From NCBI RefSeq assembly GCF_019733395.1, contig NZ_JAIHOO010000001.1, positions 5,061,006-5,125,005 on the forward strand: DNA of 64,000 nucleotides. The letters run 5' to 3'. Origin of the DNA: Lysobacter sp. BMK333-48F3. Its GTDB lineage: Bacteria > Pseudomonadota > Gammaproteobacteria > Xanthomonadales > Xanthomonadaceae. The translations under genes and the position numbers were made by a program. A model generated the notes under the pieces. That model was not told the DNA's origin. It saw nothing but the letters and a program-made list of their open reading frames with translations, and ran no database searches. Positions 20,261 through 30,839 of this stretch are shown here, piece after piece; positions within the stretch are counted from its first letter, which is position 1; each line of letters begins with the position of its first letter.

Positions 20261-21092
20261 GGGCGGCTCCAATGGCGGGGTGTGCGGCGGGGCGTGCGGC
20301 GGCACGCGGGAAAACATCATCCAACTGAGCATGAAGGCCTCCATGGGATGCGAGGCGAGACTGGGGTCGGCGCTGGGCCGGAACCCAGCGCTGATACGCG
20401 CGGCCGGCAGGCGGCGCGCGCGGACGAAGAGCGCAGATGCGCGAGGGGCATGCGTCGCGGCATCGGCAACGCGAGCGCCGACAACGGCGTGAACGGCGCC
20501 GGCCGGATGCGGCGATCGCAGGAACAGCGCGGCGCAGCGCATCTCGCGCGTCGCCGCCAAGGCAGTAAGAGCATGGGAGTCTGTCGGTAGTAGCCGGAAC
20601 GGACGCGACAGCGCGCATTCGCAAGACGCGAATGGCGAACGGTTCGACGCGTCAACCCACCTTCGCGAAACGAAGGGATTTAGCGGGTGGCTACACTCTC
20701 AGACATGGTGTCCCTCTGGTCCCGCCGGTCGACGGAGTACGGGGACGCGCACCGTAGTGCGCCTGCGCTGCGGCTGTCAAATCGGCCGCCCGGACGCCGC
20801 CTGAGGCCCAGCGCTCGCCCCAGCGCGGCAAACCCGACCCCGCCCCGACCCGGCGCCCGGCGATTCCGGCCTGCCGCAGAGGCGCGCATGCGCTGCCTCA
20901 AGACCCAAAGCTGACCTTTTTTGTCAGTTTCGGCGCCGGCCCGAGGGCGGGCCGGTCCAGGCCGGAATGCCCACCCAGGCACACTCTCAGTATAAAACGT
21001 GATGAATGGCACATTTTTTGCTCGATCCAATCGACACTTTCGCTGCCCTGCTTGGCGGCTCCCCCGCTTTCGTCGGATGGAACCCGGACTTC
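20261..21092. other. 832-bp intergenic region without a convincing gene
   Basis: This lies between divergently transcribed genes. Short open frames are present on both strands but look like compositional artefacts. Small hairpins occur: CCTTCG-CGAAA-CGAAGG near 20658 nested in a CCCACC/GGGTGG pair, and CTGAC/GTCAG flanking a T run near 20911-20926. A TATAAA box at about 20992 could be the -10 for the DUF11 gene. I see nothing else. Confidence 0.5.
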
Positions 21093-23210
<2,118 letters not shown>

Positions 23211-23231
23211 GCGCAACGCTGTGAGTTGCGC

Positions 23232-23261
23232 GGGGATTCGGGATTGGGGATTCGGGATTTG
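23232..23261. repeat. Fragment of the GGGATTC-type heptamer repeat
   Basis: A short run GGGGATTCGGGATTGGGGAT with following TTCGGGATT, the same heptamer composition as the larger elements but only one arm, downstream of the DUF11 gene stop. Confidence 0.6.
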
Positions 23262-23335
23262 GAAAAGCGGAACGCGGGCGACGGGCTTGGACACCGTGGC
23301 CCGCCGCCGCTGGCGGCGGCGGGCGTTACGCCGGC

Positions 23336-23602
23336 TTAGAACAGTTCCATCACGTCGATCACCCGTCCGTCGCGGACGGTGACCAGCACGGTCTTGGTGC
23401 CGACGTAGTACTCGTAGCGCTCGGCGACGTTGGCGCCGAACTTGTTCTGGATCGGCACGATCTTGGCCGGCTTGCCCGCCACCTGTTCCAGGCGGCCGAC
23501 GCTGTCGCCGACCACGATGACTTTGTTGCCGAAGGCTACGGTCTGCGCCATCGCGGCCGAGCTGAGGACGAACAGCAGCAGCGATGCGATCGTTCGGGTC
23601 AT
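23336..23602 (-). CDS. Small secreted hypothetical protein
   Basis: An 88-residue protein with a cleavable signal peptide (MTRTIASLLLFVLSSAAMAQ) and a mature domain of about 68 residues (GNKVIVVGDSVGRLEQVAGKPA-like start, YEYYVGTKTVLVTVRDGRVIDV) that resembles the short DUF2845-type secreted proteins. The start at 23602 has a strong AGGAGT site. No operon partner. Role unknown. Confidence 0.75.
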   Translation of the reverse strand: MTRTIASLLLFVLSSAAMAQTVAFGNKVIVVGDSVGRLEQVAGKPAKIVPIQNKFGANVAERYEYYVGTKTVLVTVRDGRVIDVMELF

Positions 23603-23926
23603 GGGCCTGCACTCCTTTGAGGATGCGCCGAGCATAGGCCGGCCCGGACACACTTCTTTGCGCCAATCCGCAGAATCACAGTGTTGCGCATTCGCCCGGC
23701 CGGCGAGCCGCCAAACGGCAAGCTCGGCAAAGATGCTGGCGGGCCTTCGGTCCCTGAAAACCCGTGGCGTGCGCGTAACTGGGGAGGGACGCACGCTGCC
23801 AGCCTGTCCAGGCTGCCCCAGCGCCGGGCCCGGTACAGTCGGCCGGCGCCGCACCGCAGGGTCGGATTTCTCCTACGCCCGGATCGCGCCAGCGCGCGCC
23901 GCGGCGGAGAAATCGCCGCGCGCGAA

Positions 23927-23966
23927 AAAACCAAGGGCCCGACCTTGCGGTCGAGCCCTTGGTTTT
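23927..23966 (-). terminator. Intrinsic terminator after tRNA-Phe
   Basis: On the minus strand, a long stem (AACCAAGGGCTCGACC paired with GGTCGGGCCCTTGGTT, GCAA loop) is followed by a T run, directly downstream of the tRNA-Phe gene. Confidence 0.9.
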
Positions 23967-23972
23967 CGTAAA

Positions 23973-24048
23973 TGGTGGCCGGGGAGGGAATCGAACCCCC
24001 GACACGGGGATTTTCAATCCCCTGCTCTACCAACTGAGCTACCCGGCC
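23973..24048 (-). tRNA. tRNA-Phe (GAA)
   Basis: A complete 76-nt cloverleaf read on the minus strand. The acceptor stem is GGCCGGG/CCCGGCC, the D-arm GCTCAGTTGGTAGAGC, the anticodon stem-loop GGGGATTGAAAATCCCC with anticodon GAA, the T-arm GGGGGTTCGATTCCCTC, and the 3' CCA is encoded. A terminator follows immediately. Confidence 0.98.
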
Positions 24049-24214
24049 GTTCGCGGCGACCCGCGAGAGAGGCGGCATAATACGGACGCAAATCGGATCT
24101 GGCAAGCCTCACCTGCGCTGAACGATATCGGCACCGGTTCGCACTGCCGCGCTGCGGGCGGGCGCATGATGCGCGCAGGCCCGCAAGGACGGCCCGCGCC
24201 GTCGAGGAACGCTC

Positions 24215-24661
24215 ATGAAAGCCTTGCTTACCGCCGTGCTCGCCGCCGTGGCGCTGGCCGGCTGCGCCTCCACCCCGAGGCTCGACGACGCCCAGCGCCT
24301 GGCGCTGTACCGCGCCCACGCCGGCGCGCCGGTCGACAGCTTCCAGTACTTCGGCGACCTCAACGGTTGGACGCCGCTGGGCGACAGCGCGCTGGCGGTG
24401 TGGACGCGCCCCAACCAGGCCTACTTGCTGGAACTGCGCGGCCCCTGCAGCGACCTGGAGTTCGCCTCGGCGATCAGCGTCAGCAACCAGATGGGGCGCG
24501 TGCATGCGCGCTTCGACAAGGTCACCGCGCTCGGCACGCAGTCGATCAAGATGCCCTGCTTCATCGGCCGCATCCTGCCGCTGGACGTCAAGGCGATCAA
24601 ACAGGCGCAACAGGAAATGCGCAGCGCCGGCACCGTGCCGCGCGACGACGCCGGCCAGTGA
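24215..24661 (+). CDS. DUF6491-like putative lipoprotein
   Basis: A 148-residue protein with a lipobox (LLTAVLAAVALAGC, Cys17) and a mature part with DSFQYFGDLNGWTPLGDSAL, WTRPNQAYLLEL, a CSDLEFASAISVS segment and a second Cys in KMPCFIGRILPLDVK. This resembles the DUF6491 family common in Xanthomonadaceae. Role unknown. Single gene. Confidence 0.75.
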   Translation: MKALLTAVLAAVALAGCASTPRLDDAQRLALYRAHAGAPVDSFQYFGDLNGWTPLGDSALAVWTRPNQAYLLELRGPCSDLEFASAISVSNQMGRVHARFDKVTALGTQSIKMPCFIGRILPLDVKAIKQAQQEMRSAGTVPRDDAGQ

Positions 24662-25708
24662 GCGCGACGAGGATGCGGCCAGGCGCGTCCGCATAGTCGC
24701 CGCACGGCCAGCGCGCGATCGCCGCGCAGCGGCGCGCATTGGCGCGCCGCGTGCGATGCGACCGGATCGTGGCGCGAAACGTGATCGGGGGTCAGAAAAA
24801 TCCTACAGCCGGCTGCGCCTTCGGCCGACTGTTTCGCCCTGCCCGCCGCGGCAATCTATCCAGGCCCCGGCAGCACGGTCGATGCGATGACACGGATGCC
24901 GCTCTGCAAAGGAAAAAGGCCGTCACCCTCGAGCAGGTGAGCCAGCGGAGCCGGGGTGACTTCATTGCAAGTGCCGAGGAAGCGTACATGTACGGCGAAA
25001 CGGATTTCGCGCCGATGGCCAGGACGGCCGGTCGGCCGACGCCGCACAGGACGTGCGGGGTCCGCGCATGAGGGCAGCGACGTGGATGCAGGATTCGCTC
25101 CGCGCGCTGCCGCGCTACCTCCTGGTGCTGGCCACCGTCTCCGCGCTGGCGTGTCTGGCGCAGACGGTGGCGCCTTCTTCTGCGCCGACGCCCGCCGTTT
25201 CGCCGGGCTCGACCTCCTTGCCCGCATCCCGCACCGGCCCCGACACGCTGATGTTCGTCGTTGCGTCCGCAGCCAGCGCCTCCGCGCGCGAACCCGATGC
25301 CGCCCTTGGGCTCCCACGCTACGCGCGCACCGCGCCGGCGCCCGTCTCGCCCGTCTCACCGACCCCGTTCGCGCCCCTCGCTGCTCGGCTTCGCCCTGCG
25401 CAGGCCACGCCGCGCTGAGCGGCGGACGCTGGCCCGACCCCGCCCAACCGGCCTCCGCCTCGGCCGATTCTCCTGCAAGCGCTGCGCGGTCGGCGCCTTT
25501 CCGGCCCGGCTCGGGTTTCGCCGCGGCGGCCTCGCCGTTGTGCCGCGACCGGCACGCGCTTGGCCGGCGGCTTTTCCCTTTCTGCCGCCCCGCTCCGGGC
25601 GGCCCGATCTGAGCCGCGCCTGTCCGTGCGGACAGCGCTCGCCGCGCCCCTGACGGGCTCACCATTCGCCGTAGTATCCTCGCGGTCCCAACCCTGTGGA
25701 GCGGCGGA
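24662..25708. other. 1-kb region without a convincing gene; structured segment near 24.9 kb
   Basis: No open frame here has convincing coding signals. A weak candidate is 25053-25418 (121 codons, one hydrophobic stretch LPRYLLVLATVSALACLAQT, then low-complexity Ala/Pro/Ser). At 24895-24985 there is a less GC-rich segment with GTCACCC (24922-24928) complementary to GGGTGAC (24954-24960), flanked by CTGCAAAGGAAAAAGGCC and TTCATTGCAAG. It could be an RNA element or a dispersed repeat. Confidence 0.45.
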
Positions 25709-26203
25709 ATGAAAGCACGGCCCTGGATGCGAACGATCGGCCCGGCGATCGGCCTGACCCTGGCCGCCGCGTTGCTGGCCAGTTGCTCCACCGGACCGGT
25801 ACGCCGCGTCTCCGAACCCGCCGCGCGCATCCAGCAGTTGACCGTGCGCGCCAACGGCAGTTGGACGGTCGAGGTGCGGCTGGAGAACTTCAGCAGCATC
25901 CCGATGCGCTTCGACCGCTTCGATCTGCAGCTCAAGCTCGGCGAAGACAGCGCCGGCCAGTTGCAGGCCCAGCCCGCGCTGTCGATCGGCCCCGAATCGG
26001 CCGACGTGGTCAAGGTCGAGCTGACTCCGTCCGGCACCGCCAAGATCGCCGTCGCCGACGCCCTCGCCGGCGGCCGTAGCCTCAACTACAGCCTCAAGGG
26101 CGACGTCGTGGCCACTCCCGACGAAGCCAAGCAACGCACCTTCGCCATCGAACGCAGCAGCGCGCTGAGCCCCGCGCCGGGCTTGCCTGGCGTGATGCGC
26201 TGA
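25709..26203 (+). CDS. LEA14-like putative lipoprotein
   Basis: A 164-residue protein with a lipoprotein signal (IGLTLAAALLASC, lipobox Cys) and a mature domain beginning ARIQQLTVRANGSWTVEVRL with ENFSSIPMRFDRFDLQLKLG, the pattern of late-embryogenesis-abundant type 2 (WHy) domains. Probably anchored in the membrane facing the periplasm. A repeat element separates it from the acyl-CoA dehydrogenase gene. Function unknown. Confidence 0.7.
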   Translation: MKARPWMRTIGPAIGLTLAAALLASCSTGPVRRVSEPAARIQQLTVRANGSWTVEVRLENFSSIPMRFDRFDLQLKLGEDSAGQLQAQPALSIGPESADVVKVELTPSGTAKIAVADALAGGRSLNYSLKGDVVATPDEAKQRTFAIERSSALSPAPGLPGVMR

Positions 26204-26206
26204 AAG

Positions 26207-26320
26207 CCGGGAATGGGGAATCGGGAATCGGGAATCGGTTGAAGCCGACGCCCACTCCGCTTCCCATCCGCCTGGCCGCTCCTGCTTTCCCATTCCCCAT
26301 TCCCTATTCCCCATTCCCGA
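26207..26320. repeat. GGGAATC-type inverted repeat abutting a start codon
   Basis: The left arm (26207-26238) is CCGGGAATGGGGAATCGGGA with two further GGGAATC units; the right arm (26287-26320) is TTCCCATTCCCCATTCCCTA plus TTCCCCATTCCCGA. The spacer is about 48 bp. The right arm ends three bases before ATG 26324, so it covers the region where the ribosome site of the dehydrogenase gene should be. Confidence 0.9.
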
Positions 26321-26323
26321 CCT

Positions 26324-28114
26324 ATGAGCACCTACAAAGCCCCCCTCGCCGACATGCGTTTCGCCCTGTTCGACGTGCTCGGCGCCGAAGCCGCGTTCCA
26401 GCGCCTGGGTTACGCCGACGCCAGCCGCGACGTGCTCGACGCCGTGCTCGATGAAGGCGCGCGTTTCACCGAAACCGTGCTCGCCCCGCTCAACAGCGTC
26501 GGCGACCAGATCGGCTGCAGCCACGACAAGGCCAGCGGCGTGGTGACTACACCGCCGGGCTTCAAGCAGGCTTACGCCCAGTACGTCGAAGGCGGCTGGG
26601 CCGGCCTCACCTCCGACACCCGCTTCGGCGGCCAGGGCCTGCCGCACGCGGCCGGCGTGCCGCTGAAGGAAATGATCGACGCCGCCAACCTGGCCTGGGG
26701 CAACTTCCCGCTGCTCTCGCACGGCGCCACCGAGGCGCTGCTGCACCACGGCGAGGAGTGGCAGCAGGAGGTGTTCCTCAAGCCGCTGGTCGAAGGCCGC
26801 TGGACCGGCACCATGTGCCTGACCGAGCCGCATTGCGGCACCGACCTGGGCCTGCTCAAGACCCGCGCCGAGCCGCAGGCCGACGGCAGCTATGCAATCA
26901 CCGGCACCAAGATCTTCATCACCGCCGGCGAGCACGATTTCACCGACAACATCGTCCACCTGGTGCTGGCGCGCCTGCCGGACGCGCCGGCCGGCAGCAA
27001 GGGCATTTCCTTGTTCATCGTGCCCAAGGTCCAGGTCGCGCGCGACGGCAGCCTGGGCGGGGCCAACGCGGTGCGCTGCGGCAGCCTCGAGCACAAGATG
27101 GGCATCCACGCCTCGGCCACCTGCGTGATGAACTTCGACGGCGCCCAGGGCTATCTGATCGGCCAGCCGCACAAGGGCCTGATGGCGATGTTCACCATGA
27201 TGAACACCGCCCGCCTCGCGGTCGGCCTGCAAGGCCTGGGCCTGTCCGACCGCGCGCTGCAGAACGCGCTGCGCTACTCGCGCGAGCGCCTGCAGATGCG
27301 CGCGCTGTCCGGGGCCAAGCACCCCGAACTGGCCGCCGACCCGATCATCGTCCACCCCGACGTGCGGCGCATGCTGCTGACCTGCAAGGCGCTGGTCGAA
27401 GGCGGCCGGGTGATGGGCTACGACGCCGCCCTGCTGGTCGACATCGCCCACGCCAGCGGCGACGAGAAGGAACGCGCCGAGGCCGACGCGCTGATCGGCT
27501 TCATGACCCCGATCGTCAAGGCCTGCCTGACCGAGTGGGGCGTGGAATGCACCTACCACGCGCTGCAGTGCTTCGGCGGCCACGGCTACATCGCCGAGCA
27601 CGGCATGGAGCAGCTCGCCCGCGACGCGCGCATCACCACCTTGTACGAAGGCACCACCGGCATCCAGGCCCTGGACCTGCTCGGCCGCAAGGTCATGCAG
27701 CTGCAGGGCGCGGGACTGAAGCTGATGCTGGAGCGGATCGAGCGCTTCTGCGCCGAGCACGAAGGCAATGCCGCGGTGGCCGAGTTCGTCGCTCCGCTGC
27801 GCGCCAAGGCGGCGCAGTGGCAGCAGCTGACGATGTCGATCGGCAAGCGCGCGATGGCCAATCCGGACGAAGTCGGCGCCGCCGCCTACGACTACCTGAT
27901 GTACTCCGGCTACGTGTCGCTGGCCTACTGGTGGGCGCGCAGCGTCGCCGCCAGCGAAGCCTCGGCGCAGTCCGAGCGCTTCAAGGCCGGCAAGCGCGAA
28001 ACCGCGCGCTTCTACTTCGCCCGCCTGCTGCCGCGTTGCGAAAGCCATGCCGCGACCATCGGCGCCAGCGTCGAGACCCTGACCGCGCTCGACGCCGACG
28101 CGTTCGACGCCTAA
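26324..28114 (+). CDS. Acyl-CoA dehydrogenase, DmdC-like long form
   Basis: A 596-residue FAD-dependent acyl-CoA dehydrogenase with the extended N-terminus (PLADMRFALFDVLGAEAAFQ) of the DmdC/AcdB-type subgroup. The middle domain has MCLTEPHCGTDLGLLKTRA and YAITGTKIFITAGEHD. The C-terminal domain has VECTYHALQCFGGHGYIAEH, with DARITTLYEGTTGIQALDLL supplying the catalytic-Glu region, and a further C-terminal helical extension. It oxidises an acyl-CoA to the enoyl-CoA; chain length is not evident. No ribosome site is seen because a repeat directly precedes the start codon. Confidence 0.9.
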   Translation: MSTYKAPLADMRFALFDVLGAEAAFQRLGYADASRDVLDAVLDEGARFTETVLAPLNSVGDQIGCSHDKASGVVTTPPGFKQAYAQYVEGGWAGLTSDTRFGGQGLPHAAGVPLKEMIDAANLAWGNFPLLSHGATEALLHHGEEWQQEVFLKPLVEGRWTGTMCLTEPHCGTDLGLLKTRAEPQADGSYAITGTKIFITAGEHDFTDNIVHLVLARLPDAPAGSKGISLFIVPKVQVARDGSLGGANAVRCGSLEHKMGIHASATCVMNFDGAQGYLIGQPHKGLMAMFTMMNTARLAVGLQGLGLSDRALQNALRYSRERLQMRALSGAKHPELAADPIIVHPDVRRMLLTCKALVEGGRVMGYDAALLVDIAHASGDEKERAEADALIGFMTPIVKACLTEWGVECTYHALQCFGGHGYIAEHGMEQLARDARITTLYEGTTGIQALDLLGRKVMQLQGAGLKLMLERIERFCAEHEGNAAVAEFVAPLRAKAAQWQQLTMSIGKRAMANPDEVGAAAYDYLMYSGYVSLAYWWARSVAASEASAQSERFKAGKRETARFYFARLLPRCESHAATIGASVETLTALDADAFDA

Positions 28115-28274
28115 GCCCTCCCGCCCTGCCCTCGGCACCGCTCGCGCACTGCGCGCCGGTGCCGGCGGCGACGATCCGACCGCCGGCGCTCGGGCGGTCG
28201 CGAGCGGTCGGCGGCGCGCGATTTCGCGCGCCGCTACCAAATTCGTCATCAAACGGGTATAAGCTGGTTTCCCG

Positions 28275-28988
28275 ATGGAGACCGATAGAGCGAAGATCCG
28301 CCTGGTCCGAACCGGAACCCACGCTGACATGCTGCAGCGTGAGCCGGATGCCTCCGGTGTCGCCGACCAATACTCGCCGTGGCCCGGCCCCCGCGCCGTC
28401 CCGCGCAACGCCCTCGAACGCCTGAGCTCGGTGCGACTGTTGTCGCTGGATGCGCACGGCCGGGTGCTGGACTGGATGAACTGGCAGACCGCCAGTTGCC
28501 TCTACGCCCGCGGCGCCGTCGCCTGGACCCTCGGCGATCCCTGCCTGGAAGTGCACGGCGGCATCAACCGCCTGACCGGCGAGCGCAGCGTGCTGGCCTT
28601 GCACCCGATCGTCGCCGCGCGCGGCCATGCCCGCCCCGGCGCGCTGGACCCGACGCCGGCGCTGACCAACGCCGCGCTGTTCGCCCGCGACGGCTACCTG
28701 TGCATGTACTGCGGCCACGACTTCCACCGCCCGCACCTGACCCGCGACCACGTCGTGCCGGTCTCCAAGGGCGGCCGCGACCTGTGGGAGAACGTGGTCG
28801 CCGCCTGCTTCGGCTGCAATTCGCGCAAGGGCAACCGCACCCCGCAGCAGGCCGGCATGCCGCTGCTCGCGGTGCCGTACCGGCCGAGCTGGGTCGAGCA
28901 CCTGATCCTGTCCAACCGCAACATCCTCGCCGACCAGATGGCGTTCCTGAAAAACCAGCTGCCGAAGCGGTCGCATCTGGCCAACTGA
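28275..28988 (+). CDS. HNH endonuclease
   Basis: A 237-residue protein with an N-terminal domain (SSVRLLSLDAHGRVLDWMNW, SCLYARGAVAWTLG) and a C-terminal HNH nuclease: zinc ligands CMYCGHDF and CFGCNSRKGNRTP around RDHVVPVSKGG, which holds the catalytic His. This family is common and single-copy in Xanthomonadaceae; its cellular role is unknown. A TATAAG box ends about 13 bases before ATG 28275, so the mRNA may be almost leaderless; an internal ATG at 28329 is an alternative start. Confidence 0.85.
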   Translation: METDRAKIRLVRTGTHADMLQREPDASGVADQYSPWPGPRAVPRNALERLSSVRLLSLDAHGRVLDWMNWQTASCLYARGAVAWTLGDPCLEVHGGINRLTGERSVLALHPIVAARGHARPGALDPTPALTNAALFARDGYLCMYCGHDFHRPHLTRDHVVPVSKGGRDLWENVVAACFGCNSRKGNRTPQQAGMPLLAVPYRPSWVEHLILSNRNILADQMAFLKNQLPKRSHLAN

Positions 28989-29435
28989 AACGAGCGCGCA
29001 CAAAGCGCCGGCGCAGGCGGCGCGAGCGCTCGCATGCGCTACGCCGACGCTTGCGGTTCGTCGTCCTTCGCCCAGACCCAGCCACTGCCGTTGCTACCCC
29101 CCTTTGAAAAGGGGGGCCAGGGGGGATTTGCTCTTACCTTGCTCTTGCCCGCCCCTGCCCCGTCCTCGCCCACCACCCCCAGCCCGCACCAACGCATCGA
29201 CCGACGAATCGGAGCGCCTTCGAGCGCGCCCGCGCACGCGTTTACCCGCTTTCGCCGTCGACATCGAAAGCCAAGCCGACCGCTGCACGGCCAACTTCGT
29301 GACGAAAGTCGCAATATCGAGGCGTAAACCCCGTGTTTCTGCCCCAAAATGCTGCATAGCGACGCATCACGTCGCGTTGACGGTGACTCGTGCAGTCCGC
29401 AACACTTCTCGCTTGATTCTGATGCGGAAGCGACC
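28989..29435. other. 447-bp intergenic region with shared repeat modules
   Basis: Apart from the repeat at 29096-29160, no gene is visible. The stretch from about 29270 to 29420 is less GC-rich and may hold the promoter of the downstream Ala/Pro-rich protein gene; no clear -35/-10 pair was found. Confidence 0.5.
29096..29160. repeat. C-run/G-run palindrome plus GATTTGCTCTT module
   Basis: It reads CCCCCCTTTGAAAAGGGGGG, then CCAGGGGGGATTTGCTCTT. The palindrome with its G-run tail matches the reverse complement of 1335-1372, and the GGGGGATTTGCTCTT module matches 1586-1604, so this is the second copy of a dispersed composite repeat. Confidence 0.85.
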
Positions 29436-30668
29436 ATGCCTTTGACCCTCGGCCTGACCGGAATGGACCCGGCGACGGAGTCTGCGCTGCAGACCGCGTT
29501 CAAGGTCGCCAACGCCCAACTGGGCGGCCATTGGTCGCTGGTGCCCGAGCAACAGGCCGATTTCGTCGTGGTCGACATGGACAGCATGTACGGCCCGATG
29601 AGCTGGCTGCGCCTGCACGCCTCGGGCAAGTCGGTGATCGCGCTGACCGCCGCGCAACGCACCCAGGCCGACTTCCTGCTGTCGCATCCGGTCAACACCG
29701 ATTCGGTGAAGCTGTTGCTCGGCGAGATCGCGCTGCAGTCCGGCCAGGCCCTGCCGACCCCGACTCCGGCCCCGGTCGAGATTCCGCCGCAGCCGCGCAC
29801 CGACCCGACCGCCTCCCTGCCCGACGCCGTGGTCGAACTGCTCGAAGCCGACCGCGCCCAGATCCGCGCCGCGCAGGCGCCGGCCGCGGCTACGCCGTCG
29901 GCCGCACCGGCACCCATCGCACCTGCGCCCGTGGCGCCTGCGCCCGCCGCAGCGGCCGCGGTCGCCGCGCCCGTCGTTGCGCCGGCCGCGGCAGCACCCG
30001 CTCCGATCGCGGCGCCGGCCGCCGAGGCCGCCGCGGCGGACATCGCCGCAGCGGTTGCCGTTGCCGCCCCGGCCGCGCCCACCGCGCCTGCGACGCCCAG
30101 CATCACCGTCAGCGGCGACGGCCTGCTCGACTGGCTGATGCCGGGCCGCCTGCGCGGCCTGGTGCGTCTGAACCACGACGGCGAAGCGCTGTTGATCGAC
30201 GCCGACGAACGCAAGTACCACGGGCCGGCGGCGCTGAAACCGCTCGTCGGGCTGTTCGAACGCGGTTTCGCCGCGGCCGATTTCGAATTGCTGCCGGCGG
30301 CGCAGTGGCAGGCCGCCGCGGCGCAGGCCGGCGCGGCGATGCCGCTGACCCGCCTGGTCTGGTTCGGCAACCTGCTCGCCGGCCGCGGCCGCCTCGCGCC
30401 GGGCTACGACCCGCAGCGCCGCTATCGCATGACCAAGTGGCCGCAGACCGAGCGCGAATACCCCAAGCATTTCCGCATCGCCACGGTGATGATGAAAGCG
30501 CCCGGGCACCTGGCCGAGATCGCCGAAGCCAGCGGCGTCAGCGAAGCCGAAGTCGCCGATTTCATCAACGCCAACCTCGCCACCGGTTTCGCCGAGGCCG
30601 AGGGCGACCCGGCGCCGGTCGAGCCGGCCAAGTCCGGCGGCCTGTTCGGCCGTTTGCGCGGCCGCTGA
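29436..30668 (+). CDS. Ala/Pro-rich hypothetical protein with receiver-like and C-terminal domains
   Basis: A 410-residue soluble protein. Residues 1-110 look like a degenerate receiver-like fold (ADFVVVDMDSMYGPMSWLRL, then GKSVIALTA, HPVNTDSVKLLLGEI). Residues about 115-225 are a low-complexity Ala/Pro linker. The C-terminal 180 residues begin GLLDWLMPGRLRGLVRLNHD and end with a likely helix-turn-helix (HLAEIAEASGVSEAEVADFI) and a Gly/Arg tail. No catalytic motif is recognised. The start is ATG 29436; an earlier in-frame start exists but adds unconserved-looking sequence. Function unknown. It lies 171 bp upstream of dxs. Confidence 0.7.
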   Translation: MPLTLGLTGMDPATESALQTAFKVANAQLGGHWSLVPEQQADFVVVDMDSMYGPMSWLRLHASGKSVIALTAAQRTQADFLLSHPVNTDSVKLLLGEIALQSGQALPTPTPAPVEIPPQPRTDPTASLPDAVVELLEADRAQIRAAQAPAAATPSAAPAPIAPAPVAPAPAAAAAVAAPVVAPAAAAPAPIAAPAAEAAAADIAAAVAVAAPAAPTAPATPSITVSGDGLLDWLMPGRLRGLVRLNHDGEALLIDADERKYHGPAALKPLVGLFERGFAAADFELLPAAQWQAAAAQAGAAMPLTRLVWFGNLLAGRGRLAPGYDPQRRYRMTKWPQTEREYPKHFRIATVMMKAPGHLAEIAEASGVSEAEVADFINANLATGFAEAEGDPAPVEPAKSGGLFGRLRGR

Positions 30669-30839
30669 ACCGCTGCGGCGCGGGGTCGCAGGCCCCCGCC
30701 CCGGCGACGTCCGCAATACCAAATCGCGACGATTCGAACGTATTCGGGCGGTTCCGCCTGAATGCGAGGCTGCGCGCTTCTTGCTCGCCTCACACTGGGG
30801 CGGGACAATGACCGACTAGCTGAACGTCAGATGGTCGTA

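Noticed and set aside
21006..21092. ATG 21006 as start of the DUF11 protein
   Set aside because: It would put 29 residues before a well-formed signal peptide; ATG 21093 leaves the signal peptide at the N-terminus.
24895..24985. A c-di-GMP or manganese riboswitch
   Set aside because: The conserved core bases of these classes that I know are not present; only a simple stem is seen, so no riboswitch class is claimed.
25053..25418. Possible 121-codon gene with one hydrophobic segment
   Set aside because: Low-complexity Ala/Pro/Ser sequence after the hydrophobic stretch, no clear ribosome site, and it may be a chance frame; recorded only in the description of the gene-free region.
25319..28408. 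A 1029-codon open frame on the minus strand
   Set aside because: Antisense of the acyl-CoA dehydrogenase gene; no recognisable domain and compositionally biased.
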